Assembly (NCBI GenBank): GCA_023437715.1
Contig: JAEZFK010000060.1
Span: forward strand, 1 to 64,000
Direction: 5' to 3'
DNA length: 64,000 nt
From: Bacillota bacterium
Lineage (GTDB): Bacteria; Bacillota; Clostridia; Lachnospirales; Lachnospiraceae
Below the pieces are notes generated by a model. It worked only from the letters and a program-made list of their open reading frames with translations. It made no database searches and was not told the DNA's origin. Positions within the stretch are counted from its first letter, which is position 1, and every line of letters starts with the position of its first letter. Below, in pieces: positions 33,225-41,290 of this stretch. The position numbers and the translations under genes were made by a program.

Positions 33225-33656
33225 TTATATGACGTAATTATCCGTATAGTCACTCTTTTTCACCAGATCGGCGATAGTTATTCCGTCAAAATAATCATTG
33301 ATCAGCTTATTTAGGCCCTCCCACATCTCAAGGGTCTGACATTCAGATGCTCTTGTGCAGCTGTTGCCCTCTCCCTCCAGACAGGAAACCGGGGCCAGAG
33401 ATCCTTCCGTCAGCCGCAATATGCTGCCGACCGTATAGCTCTCCGGGGCCTTTGCAAGCTTATAGCCCCCGCCCTTTCCCCTTAAGGAAATAAGCAGATT
33501 GTTTTTGCTCAGTACAGAAACAATAGCTTCCAGATACTTTTCCGATATCTCCTGCCGTTCCGCAATGTCCATCAGAGTGATATACTCTCCGTTATTATGT
33601 TCTGCCAAATCTATCATGAGCCTGACCGCGTAGCGGCCTTTTGTTGAAATTTTCAT
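33225..33656 (-). CDS. Rrf2 family regulator (IscR/CymR-like)
   Basis: A 143-residue regulator. The winged helix-turn-helix is in the first 70 residues (ISTKGRYAVRLMIDLAEH, SEKYLEAIVSVLSKNNLL.S.RGKGGGYKLA). Three cysteines spaced C-x7-C-x5-C in SCLEGEGNSCTRASECQTLEMW resemble the [2Fe-2S] ligands of IscR. It lies in the sulfur island next to a rhodanese-TtcA gene, so control of Fe-S or cysteine genes is likely. CymR of Bacillus, the cysteine repressor, is the same family, and the shared motif at three sulfur promoters may be its operator; that link is inference. Confidence 0.88.
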   Translation of the reverse strand: MKISTKGRYAVRLMIDLAEHNNGEYITLMDIAERQEISEKYLEAIVSVLSKNNLLISLRGKGGGYKLAKAPESYTVGSILRLTEGSLAPVSCLEGEGNSCTRASECQTLEMWEGLNKLINDYFDGITIADLVKKSDYTDNYVI

Positions 33657-33710
33657 AAGTGCAACCTCCTTATATATAATTTACCACAGGGTTAGTATGC
33701 TTATCAAGAG

Positions 33711-34892
33711 TTATTTGATTTCCTCATCATACCTGTCCAGAAAATGATGGACATTTCCATTTTCCTTATATGCGATTATGGTATTTAAATTGACATTTTC
33801 CACGCTTCGGAAAATATTGCTCTCAATATATGGATTGATCTCCTTTAACTGCCGGATTAAATCCTTGATTTCCACCCTTTTGGAGCCTGTACTTCCATCG
33901 GTCCTGCAGGTAGTGCAGGTATCGGTGAACCGGCAGGCGCACTGGATGAAATGCAGATGATTGTAATCTCTCCAGCTCTTGATATCATCCTCCCGGATTA
34001 AATACATGGGGCGGATCAGCTCCATGCCCTCAAAGTTGGTGCTGTGCAGCTTGGGCATCATGGTCTGTATCTGGCCGCCGTACATCATTCCCATTAAAAT
34101 GGTTTCAATCACATCGTCGTAATGGTGGCCCAGGGCAATCTTGTTGCAGCCCAGCTCCTTTGCCTTGCTGTATAAGTATCCTCTCCTCATTCTGGCGCAA
34201 AGATAACAGGGAGATTTCTCCACATCGTACACCGCATCAAAAATCTGGGTCTCAAACACGGTAATGGGGATGTTCAAAAGCTTTGCATTATTTTCAATGA
34301 CCTGGCGGTTGGTTTCGTTATAGCCCGGATCCATCACCAGGAAAACCAGCTCAAAGGGAAATTTATTATGCCGTCTCAGCTCCTGAAACAGCTTGGCCAT
34401 CAGCATGGAATCCTTTCCGCCGGAAATGCACACGGCGATCCTGTCATTTTCCTTTACCAGCTGGTATTCATTGACGGCCTTTGCAAAACGGCTGAAAATA
34501 TCCTTATGGAACTTCTTTCGAAGGCTCTTTTCAATCTCTTCCAGCCGATCTCCGGTACTGTCCTCTTTCTCGCTCTCCATGGTCCGAAGCAGCCATTCCC
34601 CATAGCCGCCCCGCAGGTTATAGGCCCTGTAGCCTTTTTCCCTAAGCTCCTCTGCGGCATCTGCGCTGATTATCCCCTTTAAGCAATAAAGGATGAGTTT
34701 TTTGTCTTTCGGAAGAGCGCCTTCTTCTTTTATTAAGGCGTCCTGTTCCATATTAATAGCCCCCGGTATAAATCCGTGGTTGTAAGCTGTCTGATCCCTG
34801 ACATCAATGAGCACATATTCCTCCGGGCTCATCTGCTTCATTTCTTCCAGTGATATATCTATTCCACAGCCGGCATCGCTGTCATTTGGCAT
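33711..34892 (-). CDS. Rhodanese-TtcA fusion (PP-loop tRNA thiolation-type ATPase)
   Basis: A 393-residue two-domain protein. The N-terminal rhodanese (about 15-105) has persulfide-accepting Cys70 in LYCLKG. The C-terminal PP-loop ATPase of the TtcA/TilS family has SGGKDS at 157-162, CYLC and CTTC pairs typical of TtcA Fe-S ligands, and GHHYDDVIET. TtcA makes 2-thiocytidine in tRNA; the fused rhodanese could supply sulfur. ATG 34892 follows GGAGG by 7 bases. Other substrates in this family are possible. Confidence 0.87.
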   Translation of the reverse strand: MPNDSDAGCGIDISLEEMKQMSPEEYVLIDVRDQTAYNHGFIPGAINMEQDALIKEEGALPKDKKLILYCLKGIISADAAEELREKGYRAYNLRGGYGEWLLRTMESEKEDSTGDRLEEIEKSLRKKFHKDIFSRFAKAVNEYQLVKENDRIAVCISGGKDSMLMAKLFQELRRHNKFPFELVFLVMDPGYNETNRQVIENNAKLLNIPITVFETQIFDAVYDVEKSPCYLCARMRRGYLYSKAKELGCNKIALGHHYDDVIETILMGMMYGGQIQTMMPKLHSTNFEGMELIRPMYLIREDDIKSWRDYNHLHFIQCACRFTDTCTTCRTDGSTGSKRVEIKDLIRQLKEINPYIESNIFRSVENVNLNTIIAYKENGNVHHFLDRYDEEIK

Positions 34893-34928
34893 ATGGCTAC
34901 CTCCAATTCTTTTCTTTTTAAACACATT

Positions 34929-35684
34929 TTATCTGGCGGATAAATCCTTGATCACTTCTCCGGCTAGGATAAGGCCTGCTACGGAAGGAACAAAGGCCAC
35001 GCTTCCCGGAATGTCTCTCCGCTCGGTGCACTTATGCTTTGCTCCCGGCGGGCAGATGCAGTTGGTCCTGCAGCTGATGGACATGTCTTCCATGGGCCTT
35101 GTAGGCTTTTCCTTGGAGTAAACCACTTTGAGCTTCTTCACTCCTCTTTTTTTCAGCTCCCTGCGCATGACCTTTGCAAGGGGACACATGGTTGTCTTAT
35201 AAATATCCGCCACTTCAAATTTGGTGGGATCCAGCTTGTTGCCTGCGCCCATGCAGCTGATTACCGGAACGCCCGCTTCCTTTGCCCGCATGATCAGCTC
35301 CAGCTTGGCGGTTACGGTGTCCACCGCATCCACCACGTAATCGTAATTCTTAAAATCAAAATCATCGGCATTTTCCGGCAGGTAAAAGCACTTGTGCATT
35401 TCCACCTCTGCATCCGGATTGATTTCCAGTATCCTGTCCTTCATCACTTCGACTTTATATTTTCCCACAGTTTTTCTTGTGGCAATGATCTGACGGTTTA
35501 TATTGGTAAGGCAGACCTTGTCGTCGTCCACCAGCACAAAGGAACGGACTCCGCTCCTTACAAGGGCCTCTACCACATATCCCCCTACTCCGCCGATTCC
35601 GAACACGGCAACCTTTGCCTTTCCTAATTTATTCATGGCATCTTCACCCAGCAGTAACTGGGTCCTTGAAAACTGATTTAACAA
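34929..35684 (-). CDS. tcdA: tRNA threonylcarbamoyladenosine dehydratase
   Basis: A 251-residue ThiF-family enzyme that cyclises t6A in tRNA to ct6A using ATP. The start MLNQFSRTQLLLGEDAMNKL and nucleotide site GIGGVGGYVVEALVRSGV are typical of TcdA/CsdL. It lies 36 bp upstream of the rhodanese-TtcA gene, both being tRNA-modification enzymes of sulfur-linked families. CsdL in E. coli is also linked to a sulfur system. Confidence 0.92.
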   Translation of the reverse strand: MLNQFSRTQLLLGEDAMNKLGKAKVAVFGIGGVGGYVVEALVRSGVRSFVLVDDDKVCLTNINRQIIATRKTVGKYKVEVMKDRILEINPDAEVEMHKCFYLPENADDFDFKNYDYVVDAVDTVTAKLELIMRAKEAGVPVISCMGAGNKLDPTKFEVADIYKTTMCPLAKVMRRELKKRGVKKLKVVYSKEKPTRPMEDMSISCRTNCICPPGAKHKCTERRDIPGSVAFVPSVAGLILAGEVIKDLSAR

Positions 35685-35782
35685 TGAATCTTACCTCTTT
35701 CCTTATTTTTCTATCTGATTTATAGGAATAAAACGCACTTCTAATAATTATACTTCGAAATGCTTATTTGGGCAATTTATTT

Positions 35783-35811
35783 TTGCAATCTAAGGCCATT
35801 TGTGCTATACT
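35783..35811 (+). promoter_or_regulatory. Promoter of the GNAT gene
   Basis: TTGCAA (35783-35788) and TATACT (35806-35811) are 17 bp apart, about 65 bp before the acetyltransferase ATG. Confidence 0.65.
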
Positions 35812-35882
35812 GATACTCCGTCAAAGGAGAAATTCTCTCAATCTTTGTCAAAAATTCAAAATACTGGAACGGGGAGGCTTTT

Positions 35883-36425
35883 ATGGGGAAAATTTACGAA
35901 ACAGAACGGCTCTTATTAAAAACATCGGACATTTCCTTTGGGAAAATGGCGGCCAGTTATTACTTGAGAAACCGGTCCTTTTTAGAAGAATGGGAGCCTG
36001 CAAGAGACGACGTTTTTTATACAAGGGAATATCAGCAAAGCCAGTTAAAGGAGGACCAATCCTCCGGAAATTCCCTCAGACTATGGATTTTCAAAAAAGG
36101 CGATGAAAGCAGGATCATCGGCTCCCTGGGCTTCAGCAACATCGTGAGGGGAGCATTTTTATCCTGCTTTCTCGGCTATAAACTGGACGAGGCTGAAATC
36201 AATCAGGGTTATATGACGGAAGCCGCTCAAAAAGGCATAGAGATCATGTTCCATGAATTTGGGCTGCACCGGATCGAGGCCAACATCATGCCGAAAAATA
36301 AACGGTCTTTGCGGGTCGCGGAAAAGCTGGGCTTTTATAACGAAGGAACGGCCCGGAAATACTTAAAAATAAACGGCGTGTGGGAAGACCACATCCATAT
36401 GGTCCTGCTGAATGACAGGGTCTAA
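35883..36425 (+). CDS. GNAT family N-acetyltransferase (RimJ/RimL-like)
   Basis: A 180-residue acetyltransferase. It starts with the RimJ-type ETERLLLK and has the acetyl-CoA segment NQGYMTEAAQKGIEIMF and the later HRIEANIMPKNKRSLRVAEKLGFYNEG. Family members acetylate ribosomal-protein N-termini or small amines; the target is unknown. GGGGAGG precedes the ATG. It is a single gene convergent with the hemerythrin operon, ending at a long hairpin repeat. Confidence 0.92.
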   Translation: MGKIYETERLLLKTSDISFGKMAASYYLRNRSFLEEWEPARDDVFYTREYQQSQLKEDQSSGNSLRLWIFKKGDESRIIGSLGFSNIVRGAFLSCFLGYKLDEAEINQGYMTEAAQKGIEIMFHEFGLHRIEANIMPKNKRSLRVAEKLGFYNEGTARKYLKINGVWEDHIHMVLLNDRV

Positions 36426-36432
36426 GCAAAAT

Positions 36433-36530
36433 GAGGATGCCGCAAAATGAACTTTTCGTACAAGATATTGGTATTGGCTAAAGGGCCAGAGACCACTTCT
36501 TGTTGAAATTTTGCATTTTGCAACATCCTC
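36433..36530. repeat. Dispersed ~98-bp hairpin element, copy 1
   Basis: The ends GAGGATG and CATCCTC, then GCAAAATG and CATTTTGC, pair. An inner 42-bp part (36461-36502) pairs CAAGA/TCTTG and TGGC/GCCA around a TTTAGG-type loop. The reverse complement aligns over the full length with 60151-60247. It lies between convergent genes and may act as a bidirectional terminator, but it lacks a T run, so a structured RNA or a small non-autonomous repeat is also possible. Confidence 0.7.
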
Positions 36531-36538
36531 TTTATTTA

Positions 36539-36946
36539 TTATTTTACCCTCTGATATAAACCGCTTTCTTCTTTCTGCATCCGCTGTTCAATGGCCTTTA
36601 TGATCTCGCCGGCTTCCTTAAAAAAGCTGTCCTTTTCTCCCAGAATCTTAAACTTCGTATTATACTTATCCTTAAACCTGGTAAATACTTCCAGCAGATT
36701 TCCCATTTCCTTCTGATACTCTTTCGCCATAGCCACCAGCCTTGCATCGTTGGAGCCAAGGAAAACAGGATATAAATGCTGGTCCTCGGAGGACAAATGG
36801 ATCTTTAATTTTCCCGCAAGGCTGTTGATATGGAGGGCGATTTCCGAAGCCGTCTCTTCCAAGTCTTTGTTTTTGCAAAGCATTTTAAGAATCTCCAGTT
36901 CCTCCCGGATTCTCTCATGCTGGTCCATATAATTTCTTAATTCCAT
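36539..36946 (-). CDS. Hemerythrin-like (HHE) domain protein
   Basis: About 135 residues with a four-helix HHE fold. Candidate iron ligands are the early His in MDQHERIREEL, H and E in ALHINSL.GKLKIHLSSEDQHLYP, and EE near the C-terminus. The pattern resembles YtfE/Ric-type di-iron proteins less closely than full hemerythrins. It is last in the operon with Hcp and a second HHE protein, which suggests NO or oxygen defence. Two ATGs (36955, 36946) are possible; AGAGAGG touches the first, so the second is preferred. Confidence 0.8.
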   Translation of the reverse strand: MELRNYMDQHERIREELEILKMLCKNKDLEETASEIALHINSLAGKLKIHLSSEDQHLYPVFLGSNDARLVAMAKEYQKEMGNLLEVFTRFKDKYNTKFKILGEKDSFFKEAGEIIKAIEQRMQKEESGLYQRVK

Positions 36947-36998
36947 GCCTTTCATTCCTCTCTTTTGTACAATTCTTAAAACAGGCAGGACGGTATTT

Positions 36999-37547
36999 TT
37001 ATTTTATCTTTTCCTGAAACCAGGCTTCGTACTTGCCGAGGGTTCCCTCATTCTTTGTCTGCTCTTCAAATGATACGGTTTCCTCGTCCACAGCCTTTAA
37101 CCGGTCCTCTGATAGGGCGCGGAGAGCATAGGTATAGGCAACTCCGTCCTCTTTCTCAATATGGCGTTTTAACAGCGCGCCGTATCCGATTGCATTGGCA
37201 ATGATATCCAGCTTGTGATCTTCTTCATGGTCCTTGTCATACTCATTAATGGCATTTTCCAGCTCGGTAAGATACAGCCTTCCTAAATCATGCTCCACCA
37301 GCATTCCGTTTCTGATAAGCTTTTCCGCAACAGGACCTAAGTCCTCCAGCATAATGCGGAATAAAATCTTCTCTTCTTTTCCATGGTGATGCTTATCTGC
37401 ATAATTTCTTGCAAAATCAATACATTCCCGGATCAGTCCGGTATCCACAGGTTCTCCCTTTAAGATGCCTGCGCAAATGCCTCTTAAATAGCCGGTAAAG
37501 GCCAGAATGTTTTCATGCTCTTTCATCAATAAATCTATTCCGTACAT
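36999..37547 (-). CDS. Hemerythrin-domain protein (HHE)
   Basis: A 182-residue four-helix cytosolic protein. Di-iron ligands are visible as H11 in MKEHENI, the KHHHGKEEKILF segment, VEHDLGR and KRHIEKED. It is a normal length for the family. It overlaps the next upstream gene by 13 bp and precedes another HHE gene. Together with Hcp and DUF1858 this indicates protection from nitric oxide or oxygen. Confidence 0.9.
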   Translation of the reverse strand: MYGIDLLMKEHENILAFTGYLRGICAGILKGEPVDTGLIRECIDFARNYADKHHHGKEEKILFRIMLEDLGPVAEKLIRNGMLVEHDLGRLYLTELENAINEYDKDHEEDHKLDIIANAIGYGALLKRHIEKEDGVAYTYALRALSEDRLKAVDEETVSFEEQTKNEGTLGKYEAWFQEKIK

Positions 37548-38152
37548 AAGCGCCTCCTTAATTCATATTCCTGATCTCCGGCCTGTCCGAATTCTATGGC
37601 GGAGCCCTTAAGCATTCCCTGGATCAGGGACTCTCTTAAGACCTGATAGCGGGCTGCATCTCCATGGATCATATCCCAGTAAGGGGCATGAATGTCTGTG
37701 GTCTGACGCCATACCAGCTTCTCCGGAGTGTCCTGAATCAGTTCATTCACTCTGTCACATGGCATGCCGTTTAACAAAGTGCTTTCCAGATAATCATAGG
37801 CTTCCCTTGGAGTTGTGTCCTTATCCAGAGGATTTTTCTCTCCGAACCGGAAAATAGCTTCCTCAACAGAGGAGAAACGTTCCTCATCCTGTCCGGCAAA
37901 GGAGGTAACCACAAAAGCCATCCGGTTTTCCACCATGCTCACCTTTTCCTGAAGCCAGCCATGGATGTTTCCCGTATCAATCATATCCTCAAGATTTCCT
38001 TTTCCCAGTTCTCCATACCTGCGGCCAGCTTCTTTACGAAGCTCGGCCCAGCCATTTTCTTCTGCAAGGTCTAAAATCGCATCCACCATTGCGTCCTGGA
38101 ATTTTATTTTATTATACAGCCAGGTGTGTATCGGTCCTAAAAATGCGCTCAT
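37535..38152 (-). CDS. Conserved-looking protein of unknown function in hcp operon
   Basis: A 205-residue soluble, acidic protein that I do not recognise. It is mostly helical in appearance, with no signal peptide or membrane segment and few cysteines (one in NGMPCDRV and one at the C-terminus). A notable stretch is TTDIHAPYWDMIHGDAARY with two His. It is coupled to the HHE gene downstream (13-bp overlap) and follows DUF1858 and hcp, so a role in nitrosative stress is inferred only from context. Confidence 0.8.
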   Translation of the reverse strand: MSAFLGPIHTWLYNKIKFQDAMVDAILDLAEENGWAELRKEAGRRYGELGKGNLEDMIDTGNIHGWLQEKVSMVENRMAFVVTSFAGQDEERFSSVEEAIFRFGEKNPLDKDTTPREAYDYLESTLLNGMPCDRVNELIQDTPEKLVWRQTTDIHAPYWDMIHGDAARYQVLRESLIQGMLKGSAIEFGQAGDQEYELRRRLCTE

Positions 38153-38168
38153 ATGATTCCCCTTTTCC

Positions 38169-38351
38169 TTAGTTATTCAGCTTGTCAAGAACAGTCTGGG
38201 CGTCCAGTCCGTGAACCGCACACGCATCCTCTAAGGATTCCATCTGGGAAGACGGACATCCCAGGCAGTGCATTCCGCAGCCCATTAAGGTTTCCGCTGC
38301 ATCTGGATTGCTTCTTAAAATTTCTCCGATTGTCATTTCCTTCGTTATCAT
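38169..38351 (-). CDS. DUF1858 redox-disulfide domain protein (hybrid-cluster associated)
   Basis: A 60-residue protein made of one DUF1858 domain: helical start TKEMTIGEILRSNPDAAETLMGCGMHC, then CLGCPSSQMESLEDACAVHG. Cysteines at the CGMHCLGC motif are the expected redox pair. This family is known to travel with hybrid cluster protein genes, and here it is 36 bp downstream of hcp. It may transfer electrons or sense redox. Confidence 0.92.
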   Translation of the reverse strand: MITKEMTIGEILRSNPDAAETLMGCGMHCLGCPSSQMESLEDACAVHGLDAQTVLDKLNN

Positions 38352-38386
38352 ATTGAATTCCTCCTGATGATTATTTTATTTATGCA

Positions 38387-39976
38387 TTATGCAAGAATTT
38401 TCTTTAAATCTTCTTCCGGCGTGCTGATGGGTGATATCCCGTAGTTTTCCACAAGGAAGTTTAATATATTAGGTGATAAGAATGCCGGTAAGGATGGTCC
38501 TAAATAAATGTTCCTGATGCCCAGATGCAGCAGGGTTAAAAGAATGCAGACCGCTTTCTGCTCATACCAGGACAGCACCATGGATAAGGGAAGCTCGTTG
38601 ACGCTACATCCAAAGGCTTCTGCCAGAGCCGTTGCCACCTTGATAGCGCCAAAGGCGTCGTTGCACTGTCCCATGTCCATAATTCTGGGAAGTCCGCCGA
38701 TGGTTCCAAGGTCTAAGTCATTGAAACGGTATTTGCCGCAGGCCAGAGTCAGGATAATGGAATCCTGGGGCGCCTGTTTTACAAAATCGGTGTAATAGTT
38801 TCTTCCGGTTTTCGCGCCGTCACAGCCGCCTACCAGGAAGAAATGGCTGATGGCGCCCTGTTTCACCGCGTCGATGACCTTATCCGCAACGCCTAACACG
38901 GTTCCGTGGGAAAATCCGGTCATGACCTCTTTTCCGCCGTTGATTCCCGTCATTTCCCGGTCCTCTGCGTATCCGCCCAGCTCCAGAGCCTTTTCAATCA
39001 CAGGAGTGAAGTCCTTATCCTCTCCGATGTGAACCATCTCCGGATAGGAAACCACCTCCGTGGTAAAGACCCGGTCCGCATAGCTTGCTTTCACAGGCAT
39101 CAGGCAGTTTGTGGTAAAGAGGACGGGAGCCGGAAGAGCGTCAAACTCTTTCTGCTGATTCTGCCAGGCCGTTCCGAAATTGCCTTTTAAATGAGGATAT
39201 TTTTTCAGCTCCGGATAGCCGTGAGCCGGAAGCATCTCTCCGTGGGTGTAAATGTTGATTCCCTTATCCTTTGTCTGTTCAAGAAGCTGCTTTAAGTCGT
39301 AAAGGTCATGGCCGCTGATGACAATGAAAGGTCCTTTTTCAATGGTAAGAGGCACTGCGGTTGGAACCGGGGTTCCGTAGGTGGACGTATTGGCCCGGTC
39401 CAGCAGCTCCATACATTTTAAATTGATCTCCCCTACCTCCAGCACTACCGGAAGCAGCTGTTCCACAGACAGATCAAAGCTGATTACTGACAGAGCCTTG
39501 TAGAAGAACTCGTTGACCTCCTCGTCCTCGTATCCAAGAACCAGGGCGTGATAGGCATAAGCGGCAACGCCCCTCAGGCCGAAGAGAATCAGAGACTTTA
39601 AGGAACGGATGTCTTCATCCTCATCCCACAGCGCCTTCATGTCATAGTCGGAGGTATTTCCGCAGACAGATAAACAGGTGCTGCAATCAGGCACGATCCT
39701 CTCTTTTTCTTCATGGACCCTTGCGATCATCTCTTTTAAGGTCTCATCATTAAAATTCACATTTGTAATTGTTGTAAACAGGCCTTCAATGAGAATCCTT
39801 GTGGTACCCTCCAAACGGGGATTGGTGGAGCATGATTTTGCCAGGCCGATGAGGGCTCCGGTCAGTTCATCCTGTAAATTTGCCGTGCTGGGAGTCTTTC
39901 CGCATACGCCGGAAACCGTGCAGCCGCTGCAGCCCGCTGTCTGCTCACACTGAAAACAAAACATCTTACTATCCAT
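38387..39976 (-). CDS. hcp: Hybrid cluster protein (hydroxylamine reductase), copy 1
   Basis: A 529-residue cytosolic Fe-S protein. N-terminal cluster cysteines C7, C10, C19 and C25 (C-x2-C-x8-C-x5-C) mark the clostridial type. Hybrid-cluster ligands lie in later motifs such as GHDLYDLKQLLEQT, HGEMLPAHGYPELKKY and VGGCDGAKTGRNYYTDF. Hcp reduces NO or hydroxylamine. ATG 39976 is used, as earlier TTG 39988 abuts AAAGG; a third possibility is 39964. It lies between the cupin and DUF1858 genes under an HcpR-type site. A paralogue is at 55260-56891. Confidence 0.95.
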   Translation of the reverse strand: MDSKMFCFQCEQTAGCSGCTVSGVCGKTPSTANLQDELTGALIGLAKSCSTNPRLEGTTRILIEGLFTTITNVNFNDETLKEMIARVHEEKERIVPDCSTCLSVCGNTSDYDMKALWDEDEDIRSLKSLILFGLRGVAAYAYHALVLGYEDEEVNEFFYKALSVISFDLSVEQLLPVVLEVGEINLKCMELLDRANTSTYGTPVPTAVPLTIEKGPFIVISGHDLYDLKQLLEQTKDKGINIYTHGEMLPAHGYPELKKYPHLKGNFGTAWQNQQKEFDALPAPVLFTTNCLMPVKASYADRVFTTEVVSYPEMVHIGEDKDFTPVIEKALELGGYAEDREMTGINGGKEVMTGFSHGTVLGVADKVIDAVKQGAISHFFLVGGCDGAKTGRNYYTDFVKQAPQDSIILTLACGKYRFNDLDLGTIGGLPRIMDMGQCNDAFGAIKVATALAEAFGCSVNELPLSMVLSWYEQKAVCILLTLLHLGIRNIYLGPSLPAFLSPNILNFLVENYGISPISTPEEDLKKILA

Positions 39977-40021
39977 CTTTATAATCAACCTTTCCTTTTT
40001 CCTGTACTTTTATTCAACTAG

Positions 40022-40357
40022 TTAAAACACTACCACAAGGGTCATCTTAAAGCTTTCCTCCGCATAGACCGCGTGAGGCTTTTTGGCGGGCATTATGAGG
40101 GTCTGGCCTGCATTCAAGATATATTCTTTTCCATCCACCGTAAATTTTCCGGTTCCCTCTAATACGGTCACCATGGCATCCCCATTGGACTCATGGGTGC
40201 TGATTTCCTCTCCCTTATCAAATGCGAATAAGGTGATGCTGAGGGCTTCATTCTGAGCAAGGGTCTTGCTGACGATCTGCCCCTCCTGAGCGGCCACTAA
40301 ATCGGCTAAGCTTAAAATTTCCTCATGCTTTATATTCTTAATGAGTTTTTCCGACAT
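40022..40357 (-). CDS. Single-domain cupin protein
   Basis: A 111-residue small beta-barrel. Motif 1 (STHESNGDAMVTVLEGTGKFTVDG) and motif 2 (LNAGQTLIMPAKKPHAVYA) are present, with His and Glu positions for a metal, though motif 1 has only one His. The function is unknown; such cupins often occur beside Crp/Fnr regulators and hcp. It is first in the operon, directly behind the HcpR-type promoter. Confidence 0.9.
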   Translation of the reverse strand: MSEKLIKNIKHEEILSLADLVAAQEGQIVSKTLAQNEALSITLFAFDKGEEISTHESNGDAMVTVLEGTGKFTVDGKEYILNAGQTLIMPAKKPHAVYAEESFKMTLVVVF

Positions 40358-40396
40358 ATGAATTCCTCCTTATTTTTCTCTTGCCTTTATGGGAAG

Positions 40397-40438
40397 AGTA
40401 TAATATAATAATTACATCATTTCAGTTGTATTTACAAC
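40397..40438 (-). promoter_or_regulatory. HcpR-type promoter of the cupin-hcp-hemerythrin operon
   Basis: The inverted repeat GTTGTATTTACAAC (40425-40438) and -10 TATACT (40397-40402, minus strand) have centres 32 bp apart, placing the operator near -41.5. That is the class II geometry of Crp/Fnr activators. The second hcp promoter (56936-56977) has the same palindrome at the same distance. Confidence 0.75.
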
Positions 40439-40518
40439 ATTTGTGAAAAACATTTTAACCGAATCAAAAAGTGGGTTGTGGATGTCCGCCTGACAAAGAT
40501 TATAAGAGGATGATAGAG

Positions 40519-41196
40519 ATGAATGAATATTTACCTGTATTAAAAAAATCAAGCCTGTTCGCAGGGGTACAGGCCGATGAGATCAGCGCTATGCTGAAAT
40601 GTCTTTCCGCAAGGCTTAAGCATTATAAAAAAGAAGAATTTATTATAAGAAGCGGGGATTACGTCCGTTCCGTGGGGATGGTGGTCTCAGGAACGGCCCT
40701 GATTATTCAGGAGGATTTCTGGGGCAAGAGAACCATTATTTCCGAGGTCCTGCCCGGCTCCCTTTTTGCGGAAACCTATGCCTGCCTCTCTTCCATGCCC
40801 ATTGAAATGAGCGTGGTTGCCGATTCCGAGTGCGACGTGCTTTTCATGGATTTCAATAAAATACTGACTGTATGCACCTCCGCATGTACGTTTCATACGC
40901 GGCTCATACAGAATTTCCTGTCCTCCTTTGCCATAAGAAACTTGATGCTGACAAAGAAGATGCAGCATATGTCCAAAAAGACCATTCGGGAAAAGCTTTT
41001 ATCCTATCTTTCCACCGAGTCCTTAAAAAGCAGTTCTTCCACCTTTGATATTCCCTTTAACCGGCAGCAGCTGGCGGATTACCTATCCGTTGACAGAAGC
41101 GCCCTGTCCAATGAGATGGGCAAGCTGCAGGCAGAGGGAGTGCTGGTTTTTAAGAAAAACAGGTTTACCCTGAAAGAGGATTTTCAGGGAAATTGA
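40519..41196 (+). CDS. hcpR: Crp/Fnr family regulator (HcpR-like)
   Basis: A 225-residue regulator. The cyclic-nucleotide-type effector barrel is at about 10-125. The C-terminal winged helix-turn-helix is at about 145-220 (FDIPFNRQQLADYLSVDRSALSNEMGKLQAEGVL). No N-terminal Fnr cysteine cluster is seen. It diverges from the cupin-hcp operon; HcpR regulators of hcp are established in Clostridia and Desulfovibrio. ATG 40519 is chosen from AAGAGG nine bases upstream. The signal (possibly NO through heme) is inferred. Confidence 0.88.
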   Translation: MNEYLPVLKKSSLFAGVQADEISAMLKCLSARLKHYKKEEFIIRSGDYVRSVGMVVSGTALIIQEDFWGKRTIISEVLPGSLFAETYACLSSMPIEMSVVADSECDVLFMDFNKILTVCTSACTFHTRLIQNFLSSFAIRNLMLTKKMQHMSKKTIREKLLSYLSTESLKSSSSTFDIPFNRQQLADYLSVDRSALSNEMGKLQAEGVLVFKKNRFTLKEDFQGN

Positions 41197-41212
41197 AATT
41201 AATTAAAAACTT

Positions 41213-41275
41213 AAAGGGAGTGCCCCGCAATCAGGAAGCCATTACGGCTTCACGTCACTGCGTGACACTCCCTTT
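41213..41275. terminator. Large bidirectional hairpin terminator
   Basis: AAAGGGAGTG and CACTCCCTTT enclose two smaller stems, GAAGCC/GGCTTC and TCAC/GTGA. It lies between the convergent hcpR and sensor kinase genes; T-rich sequence lies to the right. Confidence 0.65.
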
Positions 41276-41290
41276 CATTATCCCTGCTTT

